64,000 nt of DNA from Membranihabitans marinus (GCF_021729155.1 NZ_JAJQYA010000006.1:62001-126000); one strand, 5' to 3'. Shown: positions 16,865 through 26,743, counted from the first letter of the stretch. Notes: generated by a model not told the origin, from the sequence alone. Made by a program: numbers and translations.

Positions 16865-19471
16865 ATGGTTAAAACCGTTACTATAATTTTTCGTCCATTG
16901 TTTTTTTCTCTTTTGCTGCTGTTTGCCATCGGTCCAGCTATGGTTAATGGTCAAGATTGCAGCGATATAATCTTCTATACTCCTAGTATTAATTCAGAAG
17001 TGATTCAAAATGGGGTTGTTTATAAACGAATTCAATTTCACATTAGTCATGCTTCGAATACCGACCCCAATGCCTTTTATTTTTTATTGGTCGATGGAGC
17101 GGTAGAAGATATAAATACTAATGATTATCCATACGGATCTCGGACACCAGGAATATTGGTTCCCGTAGATGCCGATACCATTTATATACAAGACGGCAGC
17201 GATTTGAGTTGTAGAAAACAAGTCATTCTAAATTTAGAAGCCGATAAATGTTCATTCAATACTCACGTTAATTCCATTTTAAATGGCAGTGATTGTAGCG
17301 ATGTAACAATTGAAATTTCCGTAGGAGATACTATAGAATTGGATACCATAGCGTGGTATAAAGATGGAGATGAATCAGTAGTGGTTCACGATGAATTGAT
17401 CTATGTCAGACCAGAGCCCGGATCGTATAAGCTATTGCTTTCAGACACGGCAGGCTGCGAAGCCATTATCGACTTTCCGACGGTGGCCTGTCCGCATTCC
17501 AATGCCGGTGATGATTTCCCTATTGCACATTGTATAGACGAAGGATTGCCGCTCAATCTTTGGGAGCATCTCGCTTCCACGGTGGATCTCGGTCAGTTTT
17601 ACGATAACAATTTCAACAGTATAGATAGTATCGATGCCCGGCAAATCAACTATGGTAGCAATGGGATTCATACCTACTACTATATTTCTCAGACCCCTTC
17701 TTTGGGAAGAGATACAGCCGAAATAACGGTAGACGCATATACGGGAAGATGTAGGTCTTGTGTATTTGAACTGGCGAATCCAGTGATGACTTGTGTGGCC
17801 GATAGTCAATACATCGATTTTGAGATCAGAGGCGGAGATGGGATAATGGATACTGCGTATCAAGTAGTATTTCCCGATGGTTTGGATACCGTTTTAAAAT
17901 ATAATGAGACATTTAGATATTTCAATACTTTATATGATGCCCCACTATTGATTCAGTTGCAGTCGGTAGCTAGGACGTCCTGCGATAGTACCATGAATTT
18001 GGGAATATTTCCCTCTTGCAATATCAGCAAATGTGGATTTGAGGTGTTTTCTGCAGTGGATACCAATCTTTGTTTTGATGGCAATGAAGGAGGTATAGGG
18101 TTGACGATAAGCAAAGGCACAGGCCCATTTACCGTAGATTGGTCGACTGGGGACAGTGGTGAAGTTCTACAGCATTTGGCAAGTGGTGATTATGAAGCTT
18201 ATATCACTGACGGAGTGGGTTGTATAGATACTTTTGAGTTTAGAGTAGGTGGACCCAGTCAAGCCAATGAATTAAAAATTCTTCTCGATGAATCCTCTCA
18301 AGATAGCGTGTCGATAACCATAGGAGTACAACAAGGTATGGGAACATTTGATATTTTAGCTCAACTAGATCTTCAATCGGCGAATTTTACCGCAACTAGA
18401 GGAATTGATCAAACCGTGACCTTTGAGCAGACCAAAGATACTGCCCTCGTTTCGATGACAGATATCAATGGCTGTGTAGTAGATACTACGATTATACTTA
18501 CTCCCAATTGTATAACCCCGATTATACAGCAGACCAATCTTACTTGTGGTTTTGAGAATGGAAGTATTCAGATAGAGGTTCCGGATGATATCATGTTGCG
18601 CTCTACCATTACTTGGGACGATATAAGTGGCAATGGTTATTGGGATAGATCTGATTTGGCTTTGGGCGATTATCATTATACCATTGACTACGACAGATGT
18701 TCTATCCCAGGTACAGTATCCATGGCTGAAGACATCTACACTCCAGTCAATATATCGATATTTAACAACTGTGAATTGGACGGCATAGTGACTTATTATG
18801 TTGCCGATTCGGCTCAATTGATCAATTGGATGATTGATGATGAAATTCTGCCCTATTTTTCTATTGATCTGCCTACCAATCAAGCCTTTGAATTTATTAC
18901 TGAATCTACGGAGGGCTGTTTGGATACCGTCAATCTCAATACCAGTGAGGAAGAGTGGCTAAAAAAATTGGCCTATCGAACAGACAATACCTTAGAAGCA
19001 ACGTTGAATATAGATCCTATGGGATATTTAAATTTTGGTTGGCGAACCGATGACGAAATGCTTTGTTCGGCTTGTTTAGAATATGGATCGACAGAAATTA
19101 TTCAATCAGGGGTTTATAAATATTTTGTGGAACAGTATCCTGGATGTTATGCTGATACCAGTCTTAGTTTGAGACAGGATAATCAATATTTTGAAATGCC
19201 TAATGTGATTACGCCAGAGGGAATTCAAAACAATTTCGTTCAGATATTTGATCCCTATAAGCAGATGGCATCGATTATGGAATTTAATGTATTCGATCGC
19301 TATGGAAATCTGTTGTTTTTTAAAAATGATTTTATGCCCAATTCTGAGGATCAACTCAATTGGCCAGCCAGCTATACAGAATTGCCAGATATTATTGTCT
19401 GTGTAGCCAAGATCAAATGTGTCAATGACGATGAGGTGACTTTGACACAGAGTGTATTGGTTTTGAGATAA
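16865..19471 (+). CDS. Large secreted protein with gliding/type B sorting-like C-terminus
   Basis: 868 residues from the ATG at 16865; a TTG nine bases upstream is also possible, but the ATG gives a clean signal peptide (MVKTVTIIFRPLFF...VNGQ). The body is beta-rich, Cys-containing and Asp-rich, with several Ig/SprB-like stretches ('GTGPFTVDWSTGDSGE' followed by 'GDYEAYITDGVGC' is the typical SprB-repeat look). The last 90 residues ('MPNVITPEGIQNNFVQIFDP' to 'FNVFDRYGNLLF') resemble the gliding motility-associated C-terminal domain that directs secretion by the type IX system. It is likely a surface protein of unknown binding function. The HDAC-like gene begins 12 nt downstream. Confidence 0.85.
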   Translation: MVKTVTIIFRPLFFSLLLLFAIGPAMVNGQDCSDIIFYTPSINSEVIQNGVVYKRIQFHISHASNTDPNAFYFLLVDGAVEDINTNDYPYGSRTPGILVPVDADTIYIQDGSDLSCRKQVILNLEADKCSFNTHVNSILNGSDCSDVTIEISVGDTIELDTIAWYKDGDESVVVHDELIYVRPEPGSYKLLLSDTAGCEAIIDFPTVACPHSNAGDDFPIAHCIDEGLPLNLWEHLASTVDLGQFYDNNFNSIDSIDARQINYGSNGIHTYYYISQTPSLGRDTAEITVDAYTGRCRSCVFELANPVMTCVADSQYIDFEIRGGDGIMDTAYQVVFPDGLDTVLKYNETFRYFNTLYDAPLLIQLQSVARTSCDSTMNLGIFPSCNISKCGFEVFSAVDTNLCFDGNEGGIGLTISKGTGPFTVDWSTGDSGEVLQHLASGDYEAYITDGVGCIDTFEFRVGGPSQANELKILLDESSQDSVSITIGVQQGMGTFDILAQLDLQSANFTATRGIDQTVTFEQTKDTALVSMTDINGCVVDTTIILTPNCITPIIQQTNLTCGFENGSIQIEVPDDIMLRSTITWDDISGNGYWDRSDLALGDYHYTIDYDRCSIPGTVSMAEDIYTPVNISIFNNCELDGIVTYYVADSAQLINWMIDDEILPYFSIDLPTNQAFEFITESTEGCLDTVNLNTSEEEWLKKLAYRTDNTLEATLNIDPMGYLNFGWRTDDEMLCSACLEYGSTEIIQSGVYKYFVEQYPGCYADTSLSLRQDNQYFEMPNVITPEGIQNNFVQIFDPYKQMASIMEFNVFDRYGNLLFFKNDFMPNSEDQLNWPASYTELPDIIVCVAKIKCVNDDEVTLTQSVLVLR

Positions 19472-19482
19472 TCGTTTCGCTT

Positions 19483-20385
19483 ATGTTGAAAATCGCATAT
19501 GCTCCAGTCTATAAATATTCATTGCCCAATGGGCATCGATTCCCTATGGAGAAATATGAGATTCTTCCTGAACAACTACTGTATGAGGGAAGTATACAAA
19601 GGGAACAGTTTTTTCATCCAGACAGGCTGACAGAGGCTGAGATTTTAAAGACCCATACTCCAGAATATTTAGATAAATTATTTCAGCAAAAATTAACAGC
19701 GAAAGAAGTTCGACGGATCGGCTTCCCGATGACGGAAGCATTGGTGGAACGCGGAAGATACATTTCCATGGCTACCTATCAGTGCAGTTTATATGCTATG
19801 GAATATGGGATTTCTATGAATATTGCCGGTGGTACCCATCACGCTTTTGCCGACCATGGGGAAGGATTTTGTATATTAAATGATGTAGCTATAGCATCCA
19901 ATTTGTTGTTGGAAGGAGATCCAAATATGAAAATTTTAATTTTGGATTTAGATGTTCATCAGGGCAATGGAACTGCCCATATTTTTCAAAACAATAAGTC
20001 TGTTTTTACCTGTTCTATGCACGGTCGAAACAATTATCCCTATCAAAAGGAAGTGTCGGATTATGATATTGAATTGGACAAGGGCATAGGGGACGATGAG
20101 TATTTAAGATCTTTGGCTGAATTGTTGGATTCACTAAGTGAAATATTTAGACCAGATATAATTTTTTATATTGCCGGTGTAGATGTTTTGGGAATTGATC
20201 GATTAGGCACTTTGAATTTGACAAGAAATGGGGCAAAAGAAAGGGATCGGATGGTTATAGATTATGCCCAAAGACATGGGATTCCTTTAGTCGTAGTCAT
20301 GGGTGGAGGATATGCGGTTAGTTTGGCGGCTATAGTAGATGCCCACGCCAATACCTATAGAGTGGCTATGGATTATATGTCTTAA
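19483..20385 (+). CDS. Histone deacetylase-like Zn amidohydrolase
   Basis: 300 residues of the arginase/deacetylase superfamily, closest in look to small class IV/AcuC-like bacterial deacetylases. Visible motifs are GGTHHAFAD (His-His charge relay), the zinc ligands in DLDVHQGNGT (Asp, His), GVDVLG (Asp), and GGGYA. Bacterial members deacetylate lysines, polyamines or small N-acetyl metabolites. It begins 12 nt after the secreted protein and is followed by an aminotransferase 63 nt later. A metabolic substrate such as an acetylated amino acid or polyamine is therefore plausible. The final tyrosine-motif region is intact, so it is probably active. Confidence 0.92.
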   Translation: MLKIAYAPVYKYSLPNGHRFPMEKYEILPEQLLYEGSIQREQFFHPDRLTEAEILKTHTPEYLDKLFQQKLTAKEVRRIGFPMTEALVERGRYISMATYQCSLYAMEYGISMNIAGGTHHAFADHGEGFCILNDVAIASNLLLEGDPNMKILILDLDVHQGNGTAHIFQNNKSVFTCSMHGRNNYPYQKEVSDYDIELDKGIGDDEYLRSLAELLDSLSEIFRPDIIFYIAGVDVLGIDRLGTLNLTRNGAKERDRMVIDYAQRHGIPLVVVMGGGYAVSLAAIVDAHANTYRVAMDYMS

Positions 20386-20448
20386 CCAATGTAGAAGGAT
20401 GTAGTCGCGGCGAGTATTAAGATTAATTCAAGAGGGAAAAAAGAATAT

Positions 20449-21630
20449 ATGAATTTTCGAAGTCTATTTTTGAAGCATTTGGCCCAGACCAGTCCTGAAC
20501 CAATGGGATTGGAGATTGTCAAATCTAAGGGATTGTATTTATGGGATAGGGATCATAAGCGCTATGCCGATATGATCAGCGGGATTGGAGTAAGTAGTAT
20601 AGGGCACCAACACCCAGCGGTGGTGGCGGCAGTAAAAGATCAAGTGGATCAGTATATGCATACCTTGGTATATGGTGAGTTTGTGTTAGAACCACAAGTT
20701 CGATATGCCAAGAAACTCACCGATATGCTCCATCCTTCACTCAACAGTATCTATTTAGTCAATTCTGGAGCAGAGGCTACAGAGGCAGGCTTGAAATTGG
20801 CAAAGCGGTACACTGGACGACCTAAGATAGTCAGTTGTTTTGAGTCTTATCATGGGAGTACCACTGGTGCTATGGCGCTCAACAGTGATGCATATTTTCA
20901 TCGACCCTATCGACCATTAATGCCAGGGGTATCACATATTCACTTTAATGATTTGGCCGATCTCAAAATTATTGATGAATTCACGGCAGCTGTAGTGGTC
21001 GAGCCCGTTCAAGCCGAACGTGGATTATACCCCCCAGACCCGGGATATTTGGAAGCACTTAGACGTCGATGCTCAGAAGTGGGAGCATTGTTGATAATGG
21101 ATGAGATTCAGACCGGTTTTGGAAGGACGGGTAGGCTGTTTGCTCATCAGAAGTACGATGTGGTCCCCGATATTATGTTGATCGCCAAAGGAATGGGGGG
21201 CGGAATGCCCATCGGTGGTATGGTTGCAGATAAAAAACTAATGGATGTGTTTTCACACGATCCAGTTTTGGGGCATATTACAACATTTGGAGGTCACCCT
21301 GTGACTTGTGCAGCTGCATTGGCTACCTTGAATGTATTGTTGAAAGAGGACTATATCGATTCGGTGCAATCCAAGGAGGCTTATATACGCAAGGTAATGC
21401 ATCACGATAAAATCAAGGAATTGAGAACGGCTGGGCTATGGGCAGCCATAGAGTTGTATTCTGAAGCTGAGATGCATTCAGTGGTGAAAAAGGGATTGGA
21501 ACGCGGATATATTTACGATTGGTTTTTGTTTAATGCACAGTCGGTTCGAATAGCTCCTCCATTGAATATAACAATGGAAGAACTCGAAACCGCTTGCCTG
21601 CACTTGCTTGAAATTTTAGATGAAATTTAA
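20449..21630 (+). CDS. Class III PLP-dependent aminotransferase
   Basis: 393 residues of the acetylornithine/ornithine/GABA aminotransferase family. The PLP-binding lysine is K247 in LIAKGMGGG. Other landmarks are NSGAEATEAGLKLAKR, the ESYHGSTTGA substrate segment, and DEIQTGFGRTG with the PLP-pyridine Asp. It resembles ornithine or beta-amino acid transaminases but cannot be assigned exactly. It lies 63 nt downstream of the deacetylase and may work with it in a deacetylate-then-transaminate step. The last 4 nt overlap the convergent DksA-like gene. Confidence 0.93.
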   Translation: MNFRSLFLKHLAQTSPEPMGLEIVKSKGLYLWDRDHKRYADMISGIGVSSIGHQHPAVVAAVKDQVDQYMHTLVYGEFVLEPQVRYAKKLTDMLHPSLNSIYLVNSGAEATEAGLKLAKRYTGRPKIVSCFESYHGSTTGAMALNSDAYFHRPYRPLMPGVSHIHFNDLADLKIIDEFTAAVVVEPVQAERGLYPPDPGYLEALRRRCSEVGALLIMDEIQTGFGRTGRLFAHQKYDVVPDIMLIAKGMGGGMPIGGMVADKKLMDVFSHDPVLGHITTFGGHPVTCAAALATLNVLLKEDYIDSVQSKEAYIRKVMHHDKIKELRTAGLWAAIELYSEAEMHSVVKKGLERGYIYDWFLFNAQSVRIAPPLNITMEELETACLHLLEILDEI

Positions 21631-22220
21631 TCATCAAAATTTTCATCAGACCCCAAATCTGGTCCTTCTAAGTCTGGATCGAAAAAATCGTCATCGTCAT
21701 CGTCGTCCAATGAGATATTCAATTTTTTGTTTTTGTCAGGATTGGCTGATGTCTTCTTTACTACCTTGGAGATCACCTGTCTTTCCTTATTGACATAAGG
21801 GAGCTTAGATGGTCTTTCCTTTTTCTTAGCACTAATGGCTTGGTTCTCTTCTGTTTTAGCGACTAGTGATTTGGTAGTAGTGGGTACCGCTTTTAGTCTT
21901 TCCTTGGGTATGAGTTTGTTGGAAATAACGCAAATACCGTAGGTCTTATTCCGAATTCGAACCAAAGCATTTTCAAGATCTTGTAAATATTTACGTTGTC
22001 TGATGGCCATGGTGTTCAGCAATTCCATATCGTTGTTGAAACCGGAATCGTCAACCCAGTCACCTCCGTGTTCATCTCCGCCATTCTCAGTTGTTTCAAG
22101 AATCTGTTCTTGAATATTGTCCAATTGAGCTTTGGCTTTATCAAGGCGATCAGCAATTATGACCCTGAATTCTTCTAATTCTTGGTCAGAATATCGAGTT
22201 CTTTCTTTTTCCTCTGCCAT
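21627..22220 (-). CDS. TraR/DksA-type regulator with degenerate zinc finger
   Basis: 197 residues. The N-terminal 110 residues match the DksA coiled coil and finger region (MAIRQRKYLQDLENALVRI, then YGICV). The four-cysteine zinc knuckle is reduced to a single Cys in YGICV, and the later CxxC is replaced by KSLVAK. This degenerate form seems common in Bacteroidota, where the protein is still thought to bind RNA polymerase. The tail is basic (130-175) and then very acidic, with a run of seven Asp. It overlaps the aminotransferase end by 4 nt in the convergent direction. Confidence 0.88.
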   Translation of the reverse strand: MAEEKERTRYSDQELEEFRVIIADRLDKAKAQLDNIQEQILETTENGGDEHGGDWVDDSGFNNDMELLNTMAIRQRKYLQDLENALVRIRNKTYGICVISNKLIPKERLKAVPTTTKSLVAKTEENQAISAKKKERPSKLPYVNKERQVISKVVKKTSANPDKNKKLNISLDDDDDDDFFDPDLEGPDLGSDENFDD

Positions 22221-22321
22221 ATTATTAATAGTTTAATTAGAATTTCTAATTTGTTTTGCAAATATGTAATATTCCAACGTAAAAATAGTTTTCTTGTCAA
22301 TAAATTTATAACGAAATATAC

Positions 22322-23188
22322 ATGCAAGTAATACTTAATATAATCAAGGTTCTCATTGTGGTGTTAATTTCTAGTCATCTGTTTACACCATTTGACATTT
22401 TTCCAGCTGGGGTCAAGGAATTGAGGGGGTTTTCGATCTTGTCTAATTTCCTTATTGCGGTGCTAATGGTCGATCTCGGTATCAGAACCATTATCCATTT
22501 TTATAAGAGAAAAAAGAATTTAGGGGCTGGCAAATACGATAATGTGACATTGGGGCTTAAGAATATCTATTATTTATTCTTAACTGGAGCTTTAATATCG
22601 GCAATTTTAGCGGGATTTGGTGTAGATTATAAAACTTTTTTTACATCGATTAGTATCGTTGCGGCTGCTATAGCCATTGTTTCCAAAGATTACATCGTAG
22701 ATATTATCAGCGGTATTATTCTCAGTTTTTCGTCTTACATTAAAATAAACGACTACGTTAAGGTCGGAGAAGAAAAAGGTCGAATTATTGATATGACATT
22801 GAGTAAGACCCTGTTGCTCAACGATGAGGACGATATAATTGCCATCTCAAATAATAAAGTTTTTACCTCGGAAATAACCAATTATACGCGAAAGGCAAGT
22901 AAAAAGGTGAGCATTGATTTTGAAATCAATCTTCACGCCTTGGATACCATCGAAAAATTAGAACAAGAATTGATCAGGAGTTTAGACGATTATAATAAAT
23001 ATATAGTCGAAGATTCATTTCAGTTTAAAATAGTGGAAATTCACAAGGATAGTTTGTCTTTAAAATTTCAGTATGTCTTAAAGCGGATGAACCGACCGAT
23101 TGAAAAAGATATTAGAACCAAGACCGTTCGTCGCGTGGTCAATCTGATTATGGAGAATATGGATAAGAATAGAAAGCCCGAAGAATAG
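22322..23188 (+). CDS. Small-conductance mechanosensitive channel family protein
   Basis: 288 residues. Three predicted transmembrane helices lie at about 5-30, 35-55 and 78-100, followed by the pore-lining helix and the MscS beta domain ('VSKDYIVDIISGIILSFSSY', then 'IKINDYVKVGEEKGRIIDM'). This is the size of an MscS core subunit, which forms a heptameric osmotic release valve in the inner membrane. The C-terminal alpha/beta domain ends in a charged tail. It is divergent from the DksA-like gene and convergent with the GH20 fragment. Confidence 0.88.
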   Translation: MQVILNIIKVLIVVLISSHLFTPFDIFPAGVKELRGFSILSNFLIAVLMVDLGIRTIIHFYKRKKNLGAGKYDNVTLGLKNIYYLFLTGALISAILAGFGVDYKTFFTSISIVAAAIAIVSKDYIVDIISGIILSFSSYIKINDYVKVGEEKGRIIDMTLSKTLLLNDEDDIIAISNNKVFTSEITNYTRKASKKVSIDFEINLHALDTIEKLEQELIRSLDDYNKYIVEDSFQFKIVEIHKDSLSLKFQYVLKRMNRPIEKDIRTKTVRRVVNLIMENMDKNRKPEE

Positions 23189-23230
23189 ATTTCGTTTCTC
23201 AGAGATATATAATAGGGTGGTAGTGGTGGA

Positions 23231-23731
23231 TTAGTTTTCTATATCGATAGTGGGATAATCGAGAATGGTTACAGAAGGTAGAGCTGAATTTTTAATGTCA
23301 ATCTCTGAACTGGGAAGTATCTCGTCCATCATCTGAACAGCATTCCACAACCCTCCTCGTTCTGCCGCAGAAATCGTAATGTGGCTAGAGTGGATATCGA
23401 TGATAAAGCCCCCTTGGGGATATTGATCAAGATCGGAGTCGTAGGTAAATAAAATCCCACTGTTCATATGAATATTGGCATCGATCATTTGAATGTCGTA
23501 GTCCTCGTCTAAGAGTCCCAGTAAATACTGAGCGGCTGCTTCCATGGTGGTATCACTGATGTATATGAGGGAGTGATCATCAATGACAAAAGGGGATTGG
23601 CCCCGGTCAGTAAACTCTATTGGTGGAGAGGAAAGTTCTATTGACAATACTTGTAGGTCGGGCCTGCAACTTTGGTTAAAGACCAAAAAGCAATATGAGG
23701 AGATTAAAAAAAACAAAGACCTAGGTTTCAT
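23231..23731 (-). CDS. Truncated beta-hexosaminidase: GH20 N-terminal domain only
   Basis: 166 residues from the ATG at 23731; a longer frame starts at 23785, but the lipoprotein signal (MKPRSLFF...FNQSC) and the upstream -7 box favour 23731. After the lipobox the sequence matches the GH20b domain that precedes the catalytic barrel of beta-N-acetylhexosaminidases: 'EAAAQYLLGLLD', then 'GFIIDIHSSHITISAAERGG', then 'ILDYPTIDIEN'. In full enzymes that last motif reads DYPRF.WRG and leads into the TIM barrel, which here is absent. This is either a decayed gene or a stand-alone surface domain. Confidence 0.75.
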   Translation of the reverse strand: MKPRSLFFLISSYCFLVFNQSCRPDLQVLSIELSSPPIEFTDRGQSPFVIDDHSLIYISDTTMEAAAQYLLGLLDEDYDIQMIDANIHMNSGILFTYDSDLDQYPQGGFIIDIHSSHITISAAERGGLWNAVQMMDEILPSSEIDIKNSALPSVTILDYPTIDIEN

Positions 23732-23757
23732 GGATATTATTGACTTTCGCTCAATTA

Positions 23758-23765
23758 CAAAGTTA
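23758..23765 (-). promoter_or_regulatory. Putative -7 element for the GH20-like fragment
   Basis: Reads TAACTTTG on the minus strand (TAnnTTTG). It is 26 nt upstream of the ATG at 23731 and inside the longer frame's N-terminus, which supports the later start. A TTG lies 17 nt upstream, slightly short spacing. Confidence 0.3.
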
Positions 23766-24080
23766 GTCAATTTATTGGTAATCAATTAATTTGTGTTTCA
23801 ATAACTACATAGTGTTTCACTTCAATGGCAGTATATATTGTTAGTACGAATTGAAATTGGATTCATCCTAGGTCAAATATGGCTGAGGTAAGTATAATTA
23901 ATCGAGGAATAGAGGTTTTGGGGTAGGCGTATTTTGTTTTAAGGATATTTTGAATGTCGAAATTTAAAAGGCAGTAAATCATTGCCATTGATCTTTTTTT
24001 TATATTGTGACCTGAATTTCAAATTTATTATCAGATTGGATATTTAGAATAGAATATATAAAACAAGTAAACATTCCAGA

Positions 24081-25415
24081 ATGAAAGATGAAACATTACT
24101 TAGCGTAGATGGTGGTTTGGTCGCTGAACAAAAGAAGGTGCCTGTGGTATCCAAAAAGGTGTTATTGCCTTTTATCCTTATAACATCGCTATTTGCCTTA
24201 TGGGGATTTGCCAATGACATCACGAATCCCATGGTATCGGCTTTTAAGAAAATCTTGGAATTGGACAATTTTCAAGCATCTTTAGTTCAATTGGCCTTTT
24301 ACGGAGGGTATGGAACCATGGCTTTGCCCGCTGCTATATTTATAAAAAAGTACTCTTATAAAAAAGGAATTTTATTGGGGTTGGTCTTATATGCTTTTGG
24401 AGCCATCCTATTCTATCCTGCCGCTGTCTATCAACAATACTATTTTTTCTTGGCCGCTTTATATATACTAACATTTGGTCTTGCTTTTTTGGAAACCACA
24501 GCCAATCCATATATTTTGTCGATGGGTGATGAGGCTACTTCCACCCAGCGACTCAATCTGGCTCAGGCTTTCAATCCCATGGGGGCATTGGCAGGACTCT
24601 ATGTCGCACAAACTTTTATACTGGGATCCTTGCAGTCGGATGATGTCGATTTTTCAGCCATCTCAGATGATGCCAAAGCATTGATTAAGTCTCAGGATTT
24701 AATGGTCATCAGAGATCCTTATGTTATTCTGGGAATATTTGTCCTTTTGATGTTGGCTCTTATCGCCTTTGTCAAGATGCCGGAAAGTGCGGATCAATCC
24801 AAGTCCAGCGTGGGTGAATCTATACGGCGGATCTTTAAAAAGAAGCATTTTGTAGGTGGGGTTATAGCTCAAACATTTTATGTAGGAGCACAGATTATGT
24901 GCTGGACCTATATCTATCAATATGCCGAAACCTTGGGTATCGACAATCAAACGACGGTTTATTACGCCATGTCGGCTTTAATTGTCTTTCTATTGGGGCG
25001 TTGGATTTGTACTTTTTTACTGCAATATGTCAATGCCGGTAGATTGTTGATGATATTGTCCTTGGGTGCTATTCTATGTACTTTGGGTACGATATTTATA
25101 CCTGGTATGGGTGGATTGTACAGCTTGGTGGCTATATCGTTTTGTATGTCATTGATGTTTCCCACTATCTATGGGATTGCCCTCAAAGGATTGGGAGAAG
25201 ATGCCAAGTACGGTTCTGCCTTTTTGGTAATGGCCATCGTCGGTGGTGCCATCATGCCATCGTTGCAGGGGTTGATTTTGGATATGGGTGGACCGGGTTA
25301 TGAGGACGTAGTATTGATGGGAGTTTCGGAAGTGAAATTTTCCTTTGTATTGCCCTTATTCTGTTATGTAGTGGTAGCTGTCTACGGATTGAGAAGTTAT
25401 CGTGGTGGGGAGTAA
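24081..25415 (+). CDS. FucP-type sugar:H+ symporter (MFS)
   Basis: 444 residues and about 12 transmembrane helices, of the fucose/glucose/galactose permease family of the major facilitator superfamily. Family landmarks are FALWGFANDITNPM in helix 1, LVQLAFYGGYGTMALPA in helix 2, and LETTANPYILSMG in helix 4-5, where the Asn-Pro is conserved; the Asp in FANDI corresponds to the proton-coupling residue of FucP. It imports a monosaccharide across the inner membrane. It sits 71 nt upstream of a DUF6786 (mutarotase-like) lipoprotein and near a GH20 remnant, which suggests an amino- or neutral-sugar locus. Confidence 0.94.
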   Translation: MKDETLLSVDGGLVAEQKKVPVVSKKVLLPFILITSLFALWGFANDITNPMVSAFKKILELDNFQASLVQLAFYGGYGTMALPAAIFIKKYSYKKGILLGLVLYAFGAILFYPAAVYQQYYFFLAALYILTFGLAFLETTANPYILSMGDEATSTQRLNLAQAFNPMGALAGLYVAQTFILGSLQSDDVDFSAISDDAKALIKSQDLMVIRDPYVILGIFVLLMLALIAFVKMPESADQSKSSVGESIRRIFKKKHFVGGVIAQTFYVGAQIMCWTYIYQYAETLGIDNQTTVYYAMSALIVFLLGRWICTFLLQYVNAGRLLMILSLGAILCTLGTIFIPGMGGLYSLVAISFCMSLMFPTIYGIALKGLGEDAKYGSAFLVMAIVGGAIMPSLQGLILDMGGPGYEDVVLMGVSEVKFSFVLPLFCYVVVAVYGLRSYRGGE

Positions 25416-25486
25416 TACGAAATACACAAAATTTAATATTTACATACATTTATTCAGTTTGATTCTCTGGAATACAAGTCGCATAC

Positions 25487-26743
25487 ATGAAAACATACCT
25501 TTACAGTCTTATTTTTATCGGCATAAATTTTAGTATATTTCTCGCCTGTAATGGAAATAACCCTAAAACTGAAAATAGTAAAATTATGTCCCAAACTTTT
25601 AAAAAAGGATCATTTGGATATGATCATGAATTTTTATCAAAATATTATAATCAACTGATTACATTATATAGTGACAATGGTCAAGCGGCCATCATTCTCT
25701 CTCCCGAATTGCAGGGAAGGGTGATGACCAGTACTTTGGAAGGGAAGTCTGGACGAAGTTTTGGATGGTTGAATTACGATTTAATTCAATCCGGCGAGGT
25801 CTTGGAGCATTTTAATCCTGTCGGTGGAGAGGAGAGATTTTGGTTGGGACCAGAAGGTGGACAATACTCTATATATTTTAAGCCAGAGGTGGATTTTGAA
25901 TTTGAAAATTGGTACGTGCCAGCAGATATCGATACCGAGGCTTTTAATGTATTAGAGCAACACGAGGACAGAGTGGTTTTTCAACGTCAGATGAAATTGG
26001 AAAATTATTCTAAGAATGTTTTCGATCTCGATGTCGTACGTGAAGTAAAACTATTAGATGAAAAGTCAATTGAGGATTTTTTAAAGGTAAAATTGAATGG
26101 ACTTGATGTAGTGGGCTATCAGACATCGAATTCCGTTAAAAATATTGGATCAGCCAACTGGGAGGCCGAAAGTGGATTGTTGTCTATCTGGTTGCTCAGT
26201 ATGATGACGCCTTCACCAGGAGTAACGGTGGCTGTGCCTATACAAGCGGGCACATTGGAAGAAAAGGGCCTAGCCGTCAACGATAATTATTTTGGTGCTA
26301 TCTCATCGGATCGATTAAAGAACGACGAGAATACGGTTTATTTTAAAGCCGATGGCAAGAGTCGTGGGAAGATAGGGATTTCTCCCCAACGAGCTACCTC
26401 ATTTATGGGGAGTTATGATGCCGCCAATGAGGTGGTTTCCATTTTGGAGATTGCAGAAGTCAATGCCAATGATCGTTATGTCAACTCGGCATGGGAACTC
26501 CAAGAAGATCCCTATTCTGGTGACGCTCTAAATGCTTACAACGACGGTCCATTGGAAGATGGCAGTCAAATGGGGCCATTTTACGAAATGGAGAGTTCTT
26601 CTCCGGCCTTGGCTTTGAAAGTTGGAGAATCCTATACCCATGTGCAGAGAATCTATCATTTTAAAGGGGATAGGGATGGTTTGAATCAGATCACTCAAGC
26701 TTTGTTGAAGATTTCGATAGAAGATATGGAGGGGGCATTTTAA
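25487..26743 (+). CDS. DUF6786 family lipoprotein
   Basis: 418 residues with a lipoprotein signal ending FLACN (Cys about residue 21). The remainder matches the DUF6786 pattern ('QGRVMTSTLEGKSGRSFGWLN', then 'NPVGGEERFWLGPEGGQYS'), a beta-sandwich resembling galactose mutarotase folds. No catalytic activity is established. It follows the FucP-like permease by 71 nt and probably shares its transcript. It could be a surface sugar-binding or epimerising partner for the imported sugar; this is inference. Sequence ends DMEGAF with no terminator-like hairpin. Confidence 0.85.
   Translation: MKTYLYSLIFIGINFSIFLACNGNNPKTENSKIMSQTFKKGSFGYDHEFLSKYYNQLITLYSDNGQAAIILSPELQGRVMTSTLEGKSGRSFGWLNYDLIQSGEVLEHFNPVGGEERFWLGPEGGQYSIYFKPEVDFEFENWYVPADIDTEAFNVLEQHEDRVVFQRQMKLENYSKNVFDLDVVREVKLLDEKSIEDFLKVKLNGLDVVGYQTSNSVKNIGSANWEAESGLLSIWLLSMMTPSPGVTVAVPIQAGTLEEKGLAVNDNYFGAISSDRLKNDENTVYFKADGKSRGKIGISPQRATSFMGSYDAANEVVSILEIAEVNANDRYVNSAWELQEDPYSGDALNAYNDGPLEDGSQMGPFYEMESSSPALALKVGESYTHVQRIYHFKGDRDGLNQITQALLKISIEDMEGAF

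Noticed and set aside
21627-22220. Fully active zinc-finger DksA
   Set aside because: Three of four zinc-binding cysteines are missing, so I call it DksA/TraR-type without naming dksA.
23785-23785. Upstream start for the GH20 fragment
   Set aside because: It would place 18 residues before the signal peptide and start upstream of the -7 box.
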